DNA of 23,347 nt from Enterospora canceri (GCA_002087915.1 LWDP01000031.1:1-23347), one strand, 5' to 3'; counted from the stretch's first letter, positions 1 to 7,975 are shown. Translations and numbers: made by a program. The notes: generated by a model not told the origin, from the sequence alone.

Positions 1-532
1 ATATTAACATTTTCTACTGAATGTTAAGGCATTAACTGATTTTACATCAAAAACATAATAATATTAATACAATTTATGATTCAGAATAGTTTCGTATTAG
101 AATACTAGAATATACAATGTGTGGGGATCATAATCCTCGTGGTATTGCCTAAAGTTTTAAATTACAGAAGTATGCTTTAAAATATATTATTTTGTCTTTT
201 ATTGTCTAAATGTATACAATTAGTGTTTACTAGAAAACTGCATCAAAATTGGATTTGTATAAAAATAATTATTTAAAATAAACTTAGTCCTACTTGGTTA
301 ATGAATATAATGTGCTACAATACACAAAGAAAATAAATTGTTTTTAATTTATATATATTTATATAAGATACTTCAGCAATTTTGTGAATATTTAAGAATA
401 TTAAATACCACAACAAAAATATTATAAAATGCATTAAACACATTTGTCATTGTAAAATAAAATGTGTTCCTATTGACGATTGTCTTATAAAGCCAATCTT
501 TCGCGCTGATATTCTGTAATAGCTTTGATTGT

Positions 533-552
533 ATCTGTAACATGTTACAGAT
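533..552. repeat. 20-bp perfect palindrome
   Basis: Bases 533-552 read ATCTGTAACATGTTACAGAT, identical to their own reverse complement. It lies in the AT-rich block next to no recognisable gene. It could be a protein-binding site or a tiny cruciform; a chance origin is possible but not likely at this length. Confidence 0.6.
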
Positions 553-837
553 GGTCCATGATTCAACTAAAATTATATGTTTAGAATATCTGATCTTTAT
601 ATATCCTTATCAAAAATAAATGTTGCAAAGTTTATAGTTTTCTTTTTAACTAGAGTATTCATCAGAACTATATTTCATAATATAAGACAATAGCAAAACT
701 AACATCTAAATTTTACATCATTTTATTCTCGTCATGCCAAATATATTAAATTAAGATTCCTTTAAATACTCTTCCATTTATTATATATTTCTGTTTTAAA
801 TGTACATTGCATGTTTTAACAACCACATTTGTAAACA

Positions 838-1136
838 TATAAAAGTAATAACGCTAAATGAAATAAGTAACAATAATTACAATTTAAATTATATGCACAA
901 ATAGACCGATTATCTATGTAAATGTTAATATAAAGTTTTCAATGTTCACCTATATTCCCCAATCACTTTGACCAATATAATCATATAATAAAGGCGAGTA
1001 AAATGCTTATTCACCTTCAAAAACAATGTAGATTTAATAATATATGTTTAGAAATGTGGTTTAGATAAAATATGCATTTTCAAAATTATAACGAATATGA
1101 ATTAAAAGATAATTGAATGCTATAAAACATAAGCAG
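838..1136. repeat. Left copy of 299-bp direct duplication
   Basis: Bases 838-1136 appear identical to 1138-1436 at an offset of exactly 300, with only the ambiguous base 1137 between them. Perfect identity abutting an N is the signature of two contigs whose overlapping ends were joined without merging, so this copy is probably an assembly artefact and not a biological repeat. Confidence 0.9.
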
Positions 1137-1137
1137 N

Positions 1138-1436
1138 TATAAAAGTAATAACGCTAAATGAAATAAGTAACAATAATTACAATTTAAATTATATGCACAA
1201 ATAGACCGATTATCTATGTAAATGTTAATATAAAGTTTTCAATGTTCACCTATATTCCCCAATCACTTTGACCAATATAATCATATAATAAAGGCGAGTA
1301 AAATGCTTATTCACCTTCAAAAACAATGTAGATTTAATAATATATGTTTAGAAATGTGGTTTAGATAAAATATGCATTTTCAAAATTATAACGAATATGA
1401 ATTAAAAGATAATTGAATGCTATAAAACATAAGCAG
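1138..1436. repeat. Right copy of 299-bp direct duplication
   Basis: This is the second copy of the 299-bp block, identical by eye to 838-1136. The single N at 1137 marks the join. After 1436 the sequence continues uniquely, and before 838 it is also unique, as expected when the end of one contig overlaps the start of the next. Confidence 0.9.
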
Positions 1437-1586
1437 CATGTATCTAAGTTTGCAAAATTTCTATTATACCATTTGAAGAATACATTATGTTGTGCGAGCC
1501 CGATACCAGGACTTTATTACATCAATCTGTCAAGGATCAAAACATTTTGTGATTGATATGTTGATCATTTGTAGACAAATAACGGG

Positions 1587-1595
1587 TATAAATAG
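1587..1595 (+). promoter_or_regulatory. TATA-box-like element
   Basis: TATAAATAG at 1587-1595, preceded by GGG, is a canonical eukaryotic TATA sequence. It stands 65-73 nt upstream of an ATG at 1660 that has a strong translation context (A at -3, G at +4). It lies in a local island less AT-rich than its surroundings. In so AT-rich a region a TATA match alone carries little weight; the arrangement is what makes it worth listing. Confidence 0.3.
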
Positions 1596-1659
1596 AAGGA
1601 GAACCCCCTTATCAAGTAAATGGTTGTAACTAAAAAGAGTATTCAGGCACTAGAGCAAG

Positions 1660-1800
1660 ATGGCTCAGCAGCTGAACACAGCACATTATGCATTTTGCTT
1701 ACAGAAAAATGATGATATCGATTTCGACACAAGTTCGGGAACTTTCACACATAAAAAATATTTGGATGATGGAAAACATAAGAAAATGCACAATTTATAG
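1660..1800 (+). CDS. Possible 46-aa small ORF in the AT-rich block
   Basis: This ATG-to-TAG frame of 46 codons begins MAQQLNTAHYAF and ends in a lysine- and histidine-rich tail with no homology I recognise. Its codons are more mixed than the random AT-rich frames around it. It lies about 65 nt after a TATA-like box and its start context is AAG-ATG-G. An in-frame stop six bases upstream fixes the start. It may be a real small gene, the first part of a degraded gene, a retroelement remnant, or chance. The CCC/GGG start signal seen for the other genes is absent within 15 nt; a CCCCC run lies at about 1604-1608. Confidence 0.2.
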   Translation: MAQQLNTAHYAFCLQKNDDIDFDTSSGTFTHKKYLDDGKHKKMHNL

Positions 1801-2187
1801 GTCATATATATCAACTATCTCATCTTGCTAAAACAATAAACTATATACTTGAAAAGCACATGAATTAAATTCATACAATGAGAGCATTTTCTACCCCATA
1901 AAAACACTATTTATGTATTCATAAACACGATATACACGAACAATATATTTGGTTGTACATTGTAAATGTTTTTATTGCTTTGTAAGAAATAAATAAGCAC
2001 CTAATCTTAACTTAGTTTAATTTGCATACTAGGTTTACAAATATATGATCATTTTGCACGTTATTTTAGAAAACGAAGAAATACAACGATTATATATTTG
2101 TAATTTTTTCAGCACTCTATTTTGAACATATATTATTTACTTATTATAATATATACTATAAAGAAATTAAATGAATTAATTTAGAAC

Positions 2188-2235
2188 AAATTGCTGTAAT
2201 AATATTTAAATTATCTAATATTGTTACAGCAATTT
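2188..2235. repeat. Hairpin with 19-bp arms
   Basis: The left arm 2188-2206 and right arm 2217-2235 are reverse complements at 18 of 19 positions; the exception pairs T2200 with G2223, a wobble pair in RNA. The loop is the 10 bases 2207-2216. No gene lies nearby. It may be a MITE-like or terminator-like structure or a small-RNA precursor, but none of these is shown. Confidence 0.7.
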
Positions 2236-2893
2236 CAAAGTATTGCACTTATCAAACACATTGAATTAAAATCTGAAATTCCCCTATGATACTCAAATAT
2301 ATATATGTTGTTTTACAAAAATACCATTTTCGTAAAATCAAAAGGAAACAATTGCAATTAATACAAATACAATTTTGATCTTTATGATATTATTAAATAA
2401 ATAAATATATATAAGATTATTACTTATGTTGAATCTGTGTTAATTTACAAAATTTCATATTTTTGTTGTGTAAAACTTTAAATAAGAGTAGCATTCATTT
2501 CTAAAAATTTACAATACTGCAACCCTTGTTATAAATTTTACGTAATGATGTCAATCAGATTATAATTCTTGTAGAAACCATAAAACTATAAAAAGAATAT
2601 ATTTTTAGATGCACTGAGTTTATCTTTTGAAATATATAAAATAAAAATAAGGAGTATATGAGTATCGAAGTTTTTATCTAGAAACAGGAAATTCTTGTTG
2701 ATGTACAAAAATATAACTCTTTTTCCTGTTTATTATGTATTATTTAAAAATAGCAATTATGTTTAACGCTTTCTTATTGAAATACATTTATATAGTTTAA
2801 ATATTTATATAAATAGCAAATATATCCAAGTAGGTAATCAAAACTTTTAATCAATTATGAACACTAAAGTTTAATGGTTTTTATGTGTAATAG

Positions 2894-2923
2894 ATAGGTG
2901 GATTTCCTTTCAAATACACCTAT
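2894..2923. repeat. Short hairpin, 12-bp arms
   Basis: Arm 2894-2905 pairs with 2912-2923 at 11 of 12 positions around a 6-base loop (2906-2911). It lies in the AT-rich block without an associated gene, and its function is unknown. Confidence 0.45.
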
Positions 2924-4842
2924 TGTTTGCAATAGCTTTATAGATCTGGTAAACCATGTTAAATCACTATGTGTCTACGGGTTTCTTTTAAACTTTTTAT
3001 GTTTTCGCTATTCTCTTTTATTGAAAAACAAGTTTCATACAACAGTTTATTATATGCGTTTGGATACGTAGACCATGATAAATTATATAACTGTTCTAAA
3101 AATGCTAAATATTTTCTCTGTAGCATCCTATTTTGGGTTTTCTTTATATTTACGAGATTTTGATAATTTATATATATCCGATTAATTATTCGAATAACTT
3201 AAATTTTAGTGGTTGAACCATTGTTATATTGTATGATTTTATAGTTTGTAGCACACTATTTTAAAAGTATTTTAAAGAATAGACAGTTTATGGCCCTAAA
3301 TAATCACACTGTAATTAAAATTGATACTTGGCTATTTTGTGTACTTGAACAACATAATTTTGATCACTAAATTTATGAATGTAAAACGTATTTAAATTTT
3401 TTTTATATAAGAATTTTGAATGTTTAATTATATAATGTTTAAATTAGTATATTGCTATAAAATTATAAATGATCATTTAAGGATGTTATTCAAAAAATTT
3501 AAAATATCTTTTGTGGTTTAAAAACATGTATTGTTTAAATATTTTCAAGTTTATAGTTTCCATTGATCAATTATTTGTATGTGCTATTTATATTATGAAT
3601 ATATGAAAGGTACAACTTAAATTCTTCAATTTTATTTTTCATCTAATACAATATTATATATGTGTATTCATATGATTTTACAATGATGATTACTAGGAAC
3701 AATATTTTTATAAAACTAGTTTCCATAATAGCATGTTGAATTTTAACTTATAGTATCGTATGTTTAATTGCAGCATTTCTCATTATTTAACATGGAGTTT
3801 TAATTATTAGTGTTTCGTTAATTTTCTTACCATTTTATACTCATACATCTATAAATATAATTTCAGTAAAATTTGTTCATAGTTTTCTATTAGTCAATTG
3901 TTAAATGTTTTTATAATTAATAAACTAAAACATAACAATTTTTAAGCAGAGACATTTTATTATTTTTTACTCTATTAACATTTTGTTTCAAAGTATATAT
4001 CCAAAAGACATTCAACATATTTCATTGATTCATAGGGTAATATGTTAATACAAGCTATATATTAAGCATCTAACTTTTGCGTTCTATAACTATTTATTTT
4101 CTTGCTACAATAAGGAAAAAGAGAATGGTGTATTGTGTGACTCAGAATCTTGTGCAATTTTCTTTGACACCATCAACTACACGTATATATACACTTTAAT
4201 TTCTAATACTTAGGAATTATGTATCTACTAATACAAGTATGATTATTGTCAAAAATTTCCAAGGAAAAAGCATTTTTGATGTTTAATATAAAACTTCAAG
4301 TTTTCTGACCCTATAATTAACCACATATCTATTTTTATTACTCCTAAATATTTATTTCTCGTATATGCATTTGCCATCATTACTGCATTTATATTATAAG
4401 GATAAATTATCCGTTAGTACTTTTTTAAATAATACATTTATTGAAGATCATCAAATATTTTATGAATTAAACAAGATCTTCAATCCATTATAACTTACTT
4501 CTTGTTCATTAAATATACTTTATGATAAATATATTTTTTTATGAGTATGTACTATAATTTTCTTAGCTAGAAACATAAACTATAAGAATACTTTTTCACA
4601 TTCTTTAATATTTTCATAGTATCTTGTTAGCTTAATTATAACAGGGTAAAAATTCATTATACTTTTGATTTGCATGCATTCGACTATTCTCAACTATCTT
4701 TTTCTATATATTTAAGCAAATGATAATAATATTTACCTATCTCAATTATTATTTACGACATTTATATACAAACAATGTTATAGTTCTGATGCTTCTCGTA
4801 ATGCCTCATACTTATCTTTTCCACCTTTATATCATCTTTCAA

Positions 4843-4852
4843 AAATTTACCC
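4843..4852 (+). promoter_or_regulatory. AAATTT + CCC start-proximal signal of RPC11
   Basis: AAATTT (4843-4848) and CCC (4850-4852) lie directly before the ATG at 4857. This combination matches the AAATTT-like and CCC-like motifs reported immediately upstream of microsporidian genes, and it recurs at most genes in this window. Confidence 0.6.
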
Positions 4853-4856
4853 TGGA

Positions 4857-5162
4857 ATGTTCTTTTGTGATAGCTGTGATATGGTCGTAAAAGTAGTTGA
4901 AACCAAACTGAAATGCAAAAACTGTGGACTTGTGATGGACTTTCCACTCTCTGACCCTGTTGTTGAGTCCTTCAAGGTGATCAATACGCCCAACACACCC
5001 AGTATTCCAGCTAGAGATCAAGGCAACTTCGTTGAAGTCACCTGTCCTGAATGCGAGCACAATAAGGCGCTTTTCAAAGAAGTTCAAACACGTTCTGCTG
5101 ATGAGGCCATGACTATTTTTTACAGGTGTGTGAAGTGTGGCCACAATTGGAAGCAAAACTGA
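4857..5162 (+). CDS. RPC11: RNA polymerase III subunit RPC11 (C11/RPC10, TFIIS-like)
   Basis: A 101-aa two-zinc-ribbon protein. The N-terminal ribbon has C4, C7, C20 and C23; the C-terminal ribbon has C63, C66, C91 and C94. The acidic-tip motif QTRSADE (77-83) is that of TFIIS, RPA12 and RPC11, and stimulates RNA cleavage in the polymerase active site. RPB9 lacks this form. The residues AMT after the acidic pair and the ending CGHNW resemble the pol III subunit (EPMT, CGHRW) more than RPA12. In pol III, C11 supports RNA cleavage, termination and reinitiation. Length is close to the usual 105-110 aa. The ATG follows AAATTT and CCC. It is the first gene right of the AT-rich block. The RPA12 alternative is less likely but not excluded. 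Confidence 0.8.
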   Translation: MFFCDSCDMVVKVVETKLKCKNCGLVMDFPLSDPVVESFKVINTPNTPSIPARDQGNFVEVTCPECEHNKALFKEVQTRSADEAMTIFYRCVKCGHNWKQN

Positions 5163-5296
5163 TCAAATCTCCACATATTAAATCCATCCAAACAAGCCCA
5201 ATATGAAATGCATTGGTGCTGACACCATCCATTGTACCAAATCAATTAAAAAAATAATTATCCTAAGTTTTAAAATTTTCACAATAGCCCCATCAG

Positions 5297-5971
5297 ATGA
5301 AAAAAAGTGTTCAAGACGAAAGCACCGACAACCAGACGGACGATAGCGTAAAACACACCTTGCAAGACATCAAAGAGATTTTGAAGCAGCAGAGTCTCTA
5401 CATCATGTCACTTTCACAGAGCATTGATGTTGTTAAGAAATCGATGCAACAAAAAGCGGCCATAATCGACTCAATTCCATTTAATGGATCGCAAATGGCT
5501 GAAGACGGCTTCAATGTCTGCAGTAGCACGTCACTAAGCCAGAAGCTGAGCGACCTCGCATCTGGATGCCGCTATAAGCTCGCTCACGTTGAGGGTCTTC
5601 CAAGAATGCGGATAAATCAGCTCAAGGTGTTCATTGCCGACATCTGCAACATCGAGCGTGAGGCAGTTGCAAACATAGGCTACATCAACGACGAGGCTGT
5701 TGAGATTGTGATTGCTGTTTCAGCCATTCCTGCATTCACAGCTGGAATTCGAAAACGATCCGAATTCATCTTCCTTGATAGTGCCCACATAATAATGGCA
5801 GATCGAGAGGGCGTATTGAAGAGGCTGAAGCGTGTTGAATCGGACAAGGTGAAGAACTCGGACCTCAAAAAGATGTTTAAGAATTTGCAGGAGGTTCTCA
5901 CCACTGAGAAGGCTGACCTAGACAAAATTCGTGCCACAACAATCAACAGCTACCTGGACAACGAGGACTAA
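5297..5971 (+). CDS. Orphan protein: coiled coil plus RRM-like or gag-like domain
   Basis: A 224-aa protein without a family I can name firmly. Residues 15-55 are polar and heptad-like (possible coiled coil). Residues about 90-160 alternate as strand-helix-strand-strand-helix-strand: YKLAHVEGLP, INQLKVFIADIC, VANIGYIN, EAVEIVIAV, IPAFTAGIRK, EFIFLDS. That order is the RRM-like fold. The pattern of a short glycine turn, a helix, then an 'NIG(Y/F)' strand recalls gag-like domains of fungal retroelements, which is inference from memory of the pattern only. The C-terminus is a charged helix rich in K, D and E. The ATG follows AAATTTT (5273-5279) and CCCC (5288-5291), so it appears to be an expressed gene. 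No reverse transcriptase lies nearby. Its stop lies 30 bp from the convergent membrane-protein gene. Confidence 0.75.
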   Translation: MKKSVQDESTDNQTDDSVKHTLQDIKEILKQQSLYIMSLSQSIDVVKKSMQQKAAIIDSIPFNGSQMAEDGFNVCSSTSLSQKLSDLASGCRYKLAHVEGLPRMRINQLKVFIADICNIEREAVANIGYINDEAVEIVIAVSAIPAFTAGIRKRSEFIFLDSAHIIMADREGVLKRLKRVESDKVKNSDLKKMFKNLQEVLTTEKADLDKIRATTINSYLDNED

Positions 5972-6001
5972 ATGCAGATAACACATCAGAACATTACTGT
6001 T

Positions 6002-6376
6002 TTATTCGTCGCTGTGGGCTAGCTCTGCCATTTTCTTTCCTTTCAGATTCATTTCGTTATCTGCCGTCTTCTTGAATCCTGATTTGGTTGTAGGCACCTT
6101 CTTCTGCTCTAGGGCTTCTGCCTGTACCTTCTTAGGCCCGCTTGCATTTGCCTTAGCTCGTGCTGCATTCTTGGATGGTACTGAATTCAGCCCAGAGTTC
6201 TTCTTAATTAGGACAGCTCCGCCTATGATGAGGAGTATCACCACAACTGCAACAAGGATCTTTGCAATCAAGCTCTTCTTTTCACTCGTATTACTAGTGC
6301 CTTTGTTCTCAGTCTCGTCAGCCATTGCTATTTTCACCCAATTCGATTTAAACAGCCCTAAAACAAACAGTTTCAT
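6002..6376 (-). CDS. Single-pass membrane protein, orphan
   Basis: A small protein (124 aa from the first ATG) with one strong hydrophobic segment, IAKILVAVVVILLIIGGAVL, followed by KK and a basic, Ala/Lys/Ser-rich tail of about 65 residues. No family is recognised. Two starts are plausible: the ATG at 6376, 14 bp after the upstream gene's stop, and the ATG at 6325, which yields 107 aa beginning MADETEN. Each has a GGG on the coding strand 9-11 nt upstream. The shorter form has a typical acidic cytosolic N-terminus of about 17 residues before the helix and may be the real one. The basic region after the helix would favour a signal-anchor or reverse-signal topology; the side facing the cytosol cannot be settled here. 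It is tandem behind the Utp12-like gene. Confidence 0.65.
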   Translation of the reverse strand: MKLFVLGLFKSNWVKIAMADETENKGTSNTSEKKSLIAKILVAVVVILLIIGGAVLIKKNSGLNSVPSKNAARAKANASGPKKVQAEALEQKKVPTTKSGFKKTADNEMNLKGKKMAELAHSDE

Positions 6377-6390
6377 CCTGAAACACCCTG

Positions 6391-6807
6391 CTATTCCATG
6401 AATTCAGCTTCTGGTTCTACGTCATTTTTGTGCTCTATTTCAGCCTGGTGTTTCAGGTAGTCTATTTTGCCCTTTAGGTAGATGAGTTTGTTGAAGTCGA
6501 TTTGTACGTCAATTAGGCCTCTAAGAACACCGTCTACTGCACCAACATCTCTCACTATCTCATTCAATAATATTACTGCCTTTGTTTTATATTCCTCTTT
6601 CATATATTTGACTACCATCTTTGCTAGACGAATCTTCTCTTTTTTGGTTAGTTCTTTTAGCTCAGATATGTCGCCATTCTTGGTATATTCAGTGATATAA
6701 TCCTCATCATTCGTTTCTATTGCTATTTCTAGCATCGTCATTCTCTTTTCTTCGCCTATTCTATTGTTGTTCTTTTTGTCCTCAAAATCAGTTGATTTTT
6801 TGGTCAT
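6391..6807 (-). CDS. Small helical protein, possible Utp12 domain (SSU processome)
   Basis: A 138-aa, almost wholly helical, highly charged protein. Its C-terminal pattern, ending in LKGKIDYL (111-118), resembles the end of the Utp12 domain found at the C-termini of SSU-processome proteins such as UTP5/WDR43, UTP12 and UTP15. The run TMLEIAIETNDEDYI near residue 24 likewise resembles the domain's beginning, where a helix leads into 'xND'. If correct, it would be a stripped protein lacking the WD40 propeller and acting in pre-18S rRNA processing in the nucleolus. This is inference from motif shape. The first true ATG is at 6807, with CCC immediately upstream (coding strand GGCCCTG). Only 9 bp separate it from the divergent DHHC gene's ATG. 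Confidence 0.7.
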   Translation of the reverse strand: MTKKSTDFEDKKNNNRIGEEKRMTMLEIAIETNDEDYITEYTKNGDISELKELTKKEKIRLAKMVVKYMKEEYKTKAVILLNEIVRDVGAVDGVLRGLIDVQIDFNKLIYLKGKIDYLKHQAEIEHKNDVEPEAEFME

Positions 6808-6816
6808 CAGGGCCAA
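6808..6816. promoter_or_regulatory. 9-bp divergent intergene carrying one shared GGGCC motif
   Basis: CAGGGCCAA is all that separates the minus-strand ATG (ending at 6807) from the plus-strand ATG (6817). Its core reads GGGCC on the plus strand and GGCCC on the minus strand, so one motif can serve as the GGG/CCC start-proximal signal in both directions. Upstream promoter sequence of each gene must therefore lie inside the coding sequence of the other. Confidence 0.7.
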
Positions 6817-7518
6817 ATGACAGAAAAATTTGACAAAACAAAAAACAGGGGAAACCTGAATAAAAAGAGGAGTTCAAAAGGGGATATGAAGACGGATGAA
6901 TTCATGTTGAGTATCATCAGATTGCTACAATGCACATTGACGTGCATGATGGTGAGTGGATTCTTCATATCTGCACTTTGTACGATAATATTAGACAGAT
7001 CAATCCTCAAGTTCTACCTAATCACCACAGCATCCATCTATTACGGAATGGCACTGGTGAAGTCACCTGGATCACTCTTTGATATAAATGACTCAGACGT
7101 AAAGGGCATCTGCAACAAGTGCAATAGAATCAGGGGAGATAGCACCAAACACTGCACAGTCTGCAACAAATGCTACTACAAAAGAGACCACCACTGCGTA
7201 TTCCTGGGAAAGTGTGTGGCTTCAAACAACATCAAGGACTTCTTTTTCTGCCTGCTATTCACGTTTCTGTACTCAATTGCAATGCTATTGACGAAGCCTC
7301 ATAAAATACTGCTTATTTTTGCCACCACAGTCATTGGAATGTCTCTATTCTGGTTTGCAACAGTCATTAGCACAGGAAAGAGCACTAGCGAACTTCTGGA
7401 ACTTGAAAAATGGTCATTCAGCATCAGATGCATTGGAAGCCTCTTCTACGAGTTAAGAGACAGACCACACTATATTCTGTTTCCATTCTTGAGAATACAA
7501 CACACCGTAGACTACTAA
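6817..7518 (+). CDS. DHHC-type protein S-palmitoyltransferase A
   Basis: A 233-aa multi-pass protein. The cysteine-rich domain runs from about 99 to 138 (ICNKCN, HCTVCNKC, then DHHC at 124-127, followed by FLGKCV and N137). Hydrophobic segments at about 31-59, 63-81, 141-158 and 163-185 give the usual four-helix topology with the DHHC domain facing the cytosol. DHHC enzymes transfer palmitate from acyl-CoA first to the DHHC cysteine (C127) and then to substrate cysteines on cytosolic proteins. The protein is shorter than most yeast family members, mainly through a short C-terminal tail. The clear DPG motif seen in enzyme B near 20.4 kb is missing; KSPG (82-85) sits in its place. The ATG follows GGGCC. 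Its stop is 1 bp from the convergent RRS1 stop. Confidence 0.9.
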   Translation: MTEKFDKTKNRGNLNKKRSSKGDMKTDEFMLSIIRLLQCTLTCMMVSGFFISALCTIILDRSILKFYLITTASIYYGMALVKSPGSLFDINDSDVKGICNKCNRIRGDSTKHCTVCNKCYYKRDHHCVFLGKCVASNNIKDFFFCLLFTFLYSIAMLLTKPHKILLIFATTVIGMSLFWFATVISTGKSTSELLELEKWSFSIRCIGSLFYELRDRPHYILFPFLRIQHTVDY

Positions 7519-7519
7519 A

Positions 7520-7975
7520 TCACTTGCTGCTCATCGCACGATCCTTGTTCTTTTGTTGCTGCCTTCTGTTCTTCTCAATTCTCTTCTGCTTGTCCCGTTT
7601 TAGTTGGCTCACTGTTTTCTTTCCTTCTACTATTCCAGATGCCAGTTTCTGGTTCTTAATGCTCTTGCTCCCGTACTTGAACTCCCACTCCTTTGTCTCC
7701 TCGTTGTAGCTTCTTCTGCCACTCTTCCTCTTCTTTATTCCCTTTTCTTTAGCAAATCTGTCCCATTTCGTCTCTATCTCCCCTATGGTCTTAGACTGTG
7801 GATAGACATCTGTGTCATCCTTGATGTCGTATATTCTGCTTCCTTCTACCATTTTGTAGTCATTCTTCCCTATTTCAACCTTCAATGCCCCAATTAGCCT
7901 CAGAATGGTCTCATTCGTGAATTCCTCCTTGTTTCCACTTATTCCCACTCCCAAGTAGCTTTGAATAATTTCCAT
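7520..7975 (-). CDS. RRS1: Ribosome-assembly factor RRS1
   Basis: A 151-aa protein matching Rrs1 in its hallmark middle region: ETKWDRFAKEKGIKKRK (about 68-84), then SYNEETKEWEFKYG (89-102). The C-terminus is strongly basic and helical with repeated K, R and Q (about 125-147). Rrs1 partners Rpf2 to bring the 5S RNP (5S rRNA, L5, L11) into pre-60S particles in the nucleolus. It is shorter than yeast Rrs1 (about 200 aa), with a trimmed N-terminus and tail, in line with microsporidian reduction. The coding strand upstream reads AAATTTTATCCCT-ATG, the standard start signal. That signal occupies the 15 bp after the stop of VMA6, so the RRS1 promoter must overlap the end of VMA6. Confidence 0.85.
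   Translation of the reverse strand: MEIIQSYLGVGISGNKEEFTNETILRLIGALKVEIGKNDYKMVEGSRIYDIKDDTDVYPQSKTIGEIETKWDRFAKEKGIKKRKSGRRSYNEETKEWEFKYGSKSIKNQKLASGIVEGKKTVSQLKRDKQKRIEKNRRQQQKNKDRAMSSK

Larger units (their letters stand above)
1..4856. other. AT-rich gene-free block
   Basis: This 4.86-kb stretch is very AT-rich (about 20-25% G+C by eye) with stop codons dense in all frames. I found no protein family, tRNA or rRNA in it. It contains a duplicated 299-bp block around an N, several inverted repeats, and a slightly GC-richer island near 1490-1800 (all listed separately). The composition changes sharply just before the RPC11 start. It may be an intrinsic gene-poor region of the genome, a subtelomeric or repeat-relic region, or foreign DNA joined in assembly; the sequence alone does not decide. 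Confidence 0.75.

Noticed and set aside
838..1436. Genuine tandem duplication or transposon with direct repeats
   Set aside because: Perfect identity and the N at the joint favour an assembly artefact.
2682..2731. Inverted repeat AAACAGGAAA / TTTCCTGTTT with 30-base spacer
   Set aside because: Ten-bp arms with a spacer this long are expected about once by chance in this amount of AT-rich sequence.
2969..3163. 64-codon open frame on the plus strand in the AT-rich block
   Set aside because: Composition is that of random AT-rich DNA (Phe, Leu, Ser, Tyr, Lys), with no start signal, no domain and no neighbour.
4762..5156. Minus-strand open frames over RPC11
   Set aside because: The plus strand encodes a clear two-zinc-ribbon protein with all eight cysteines; the minus frames are antisense shadows.
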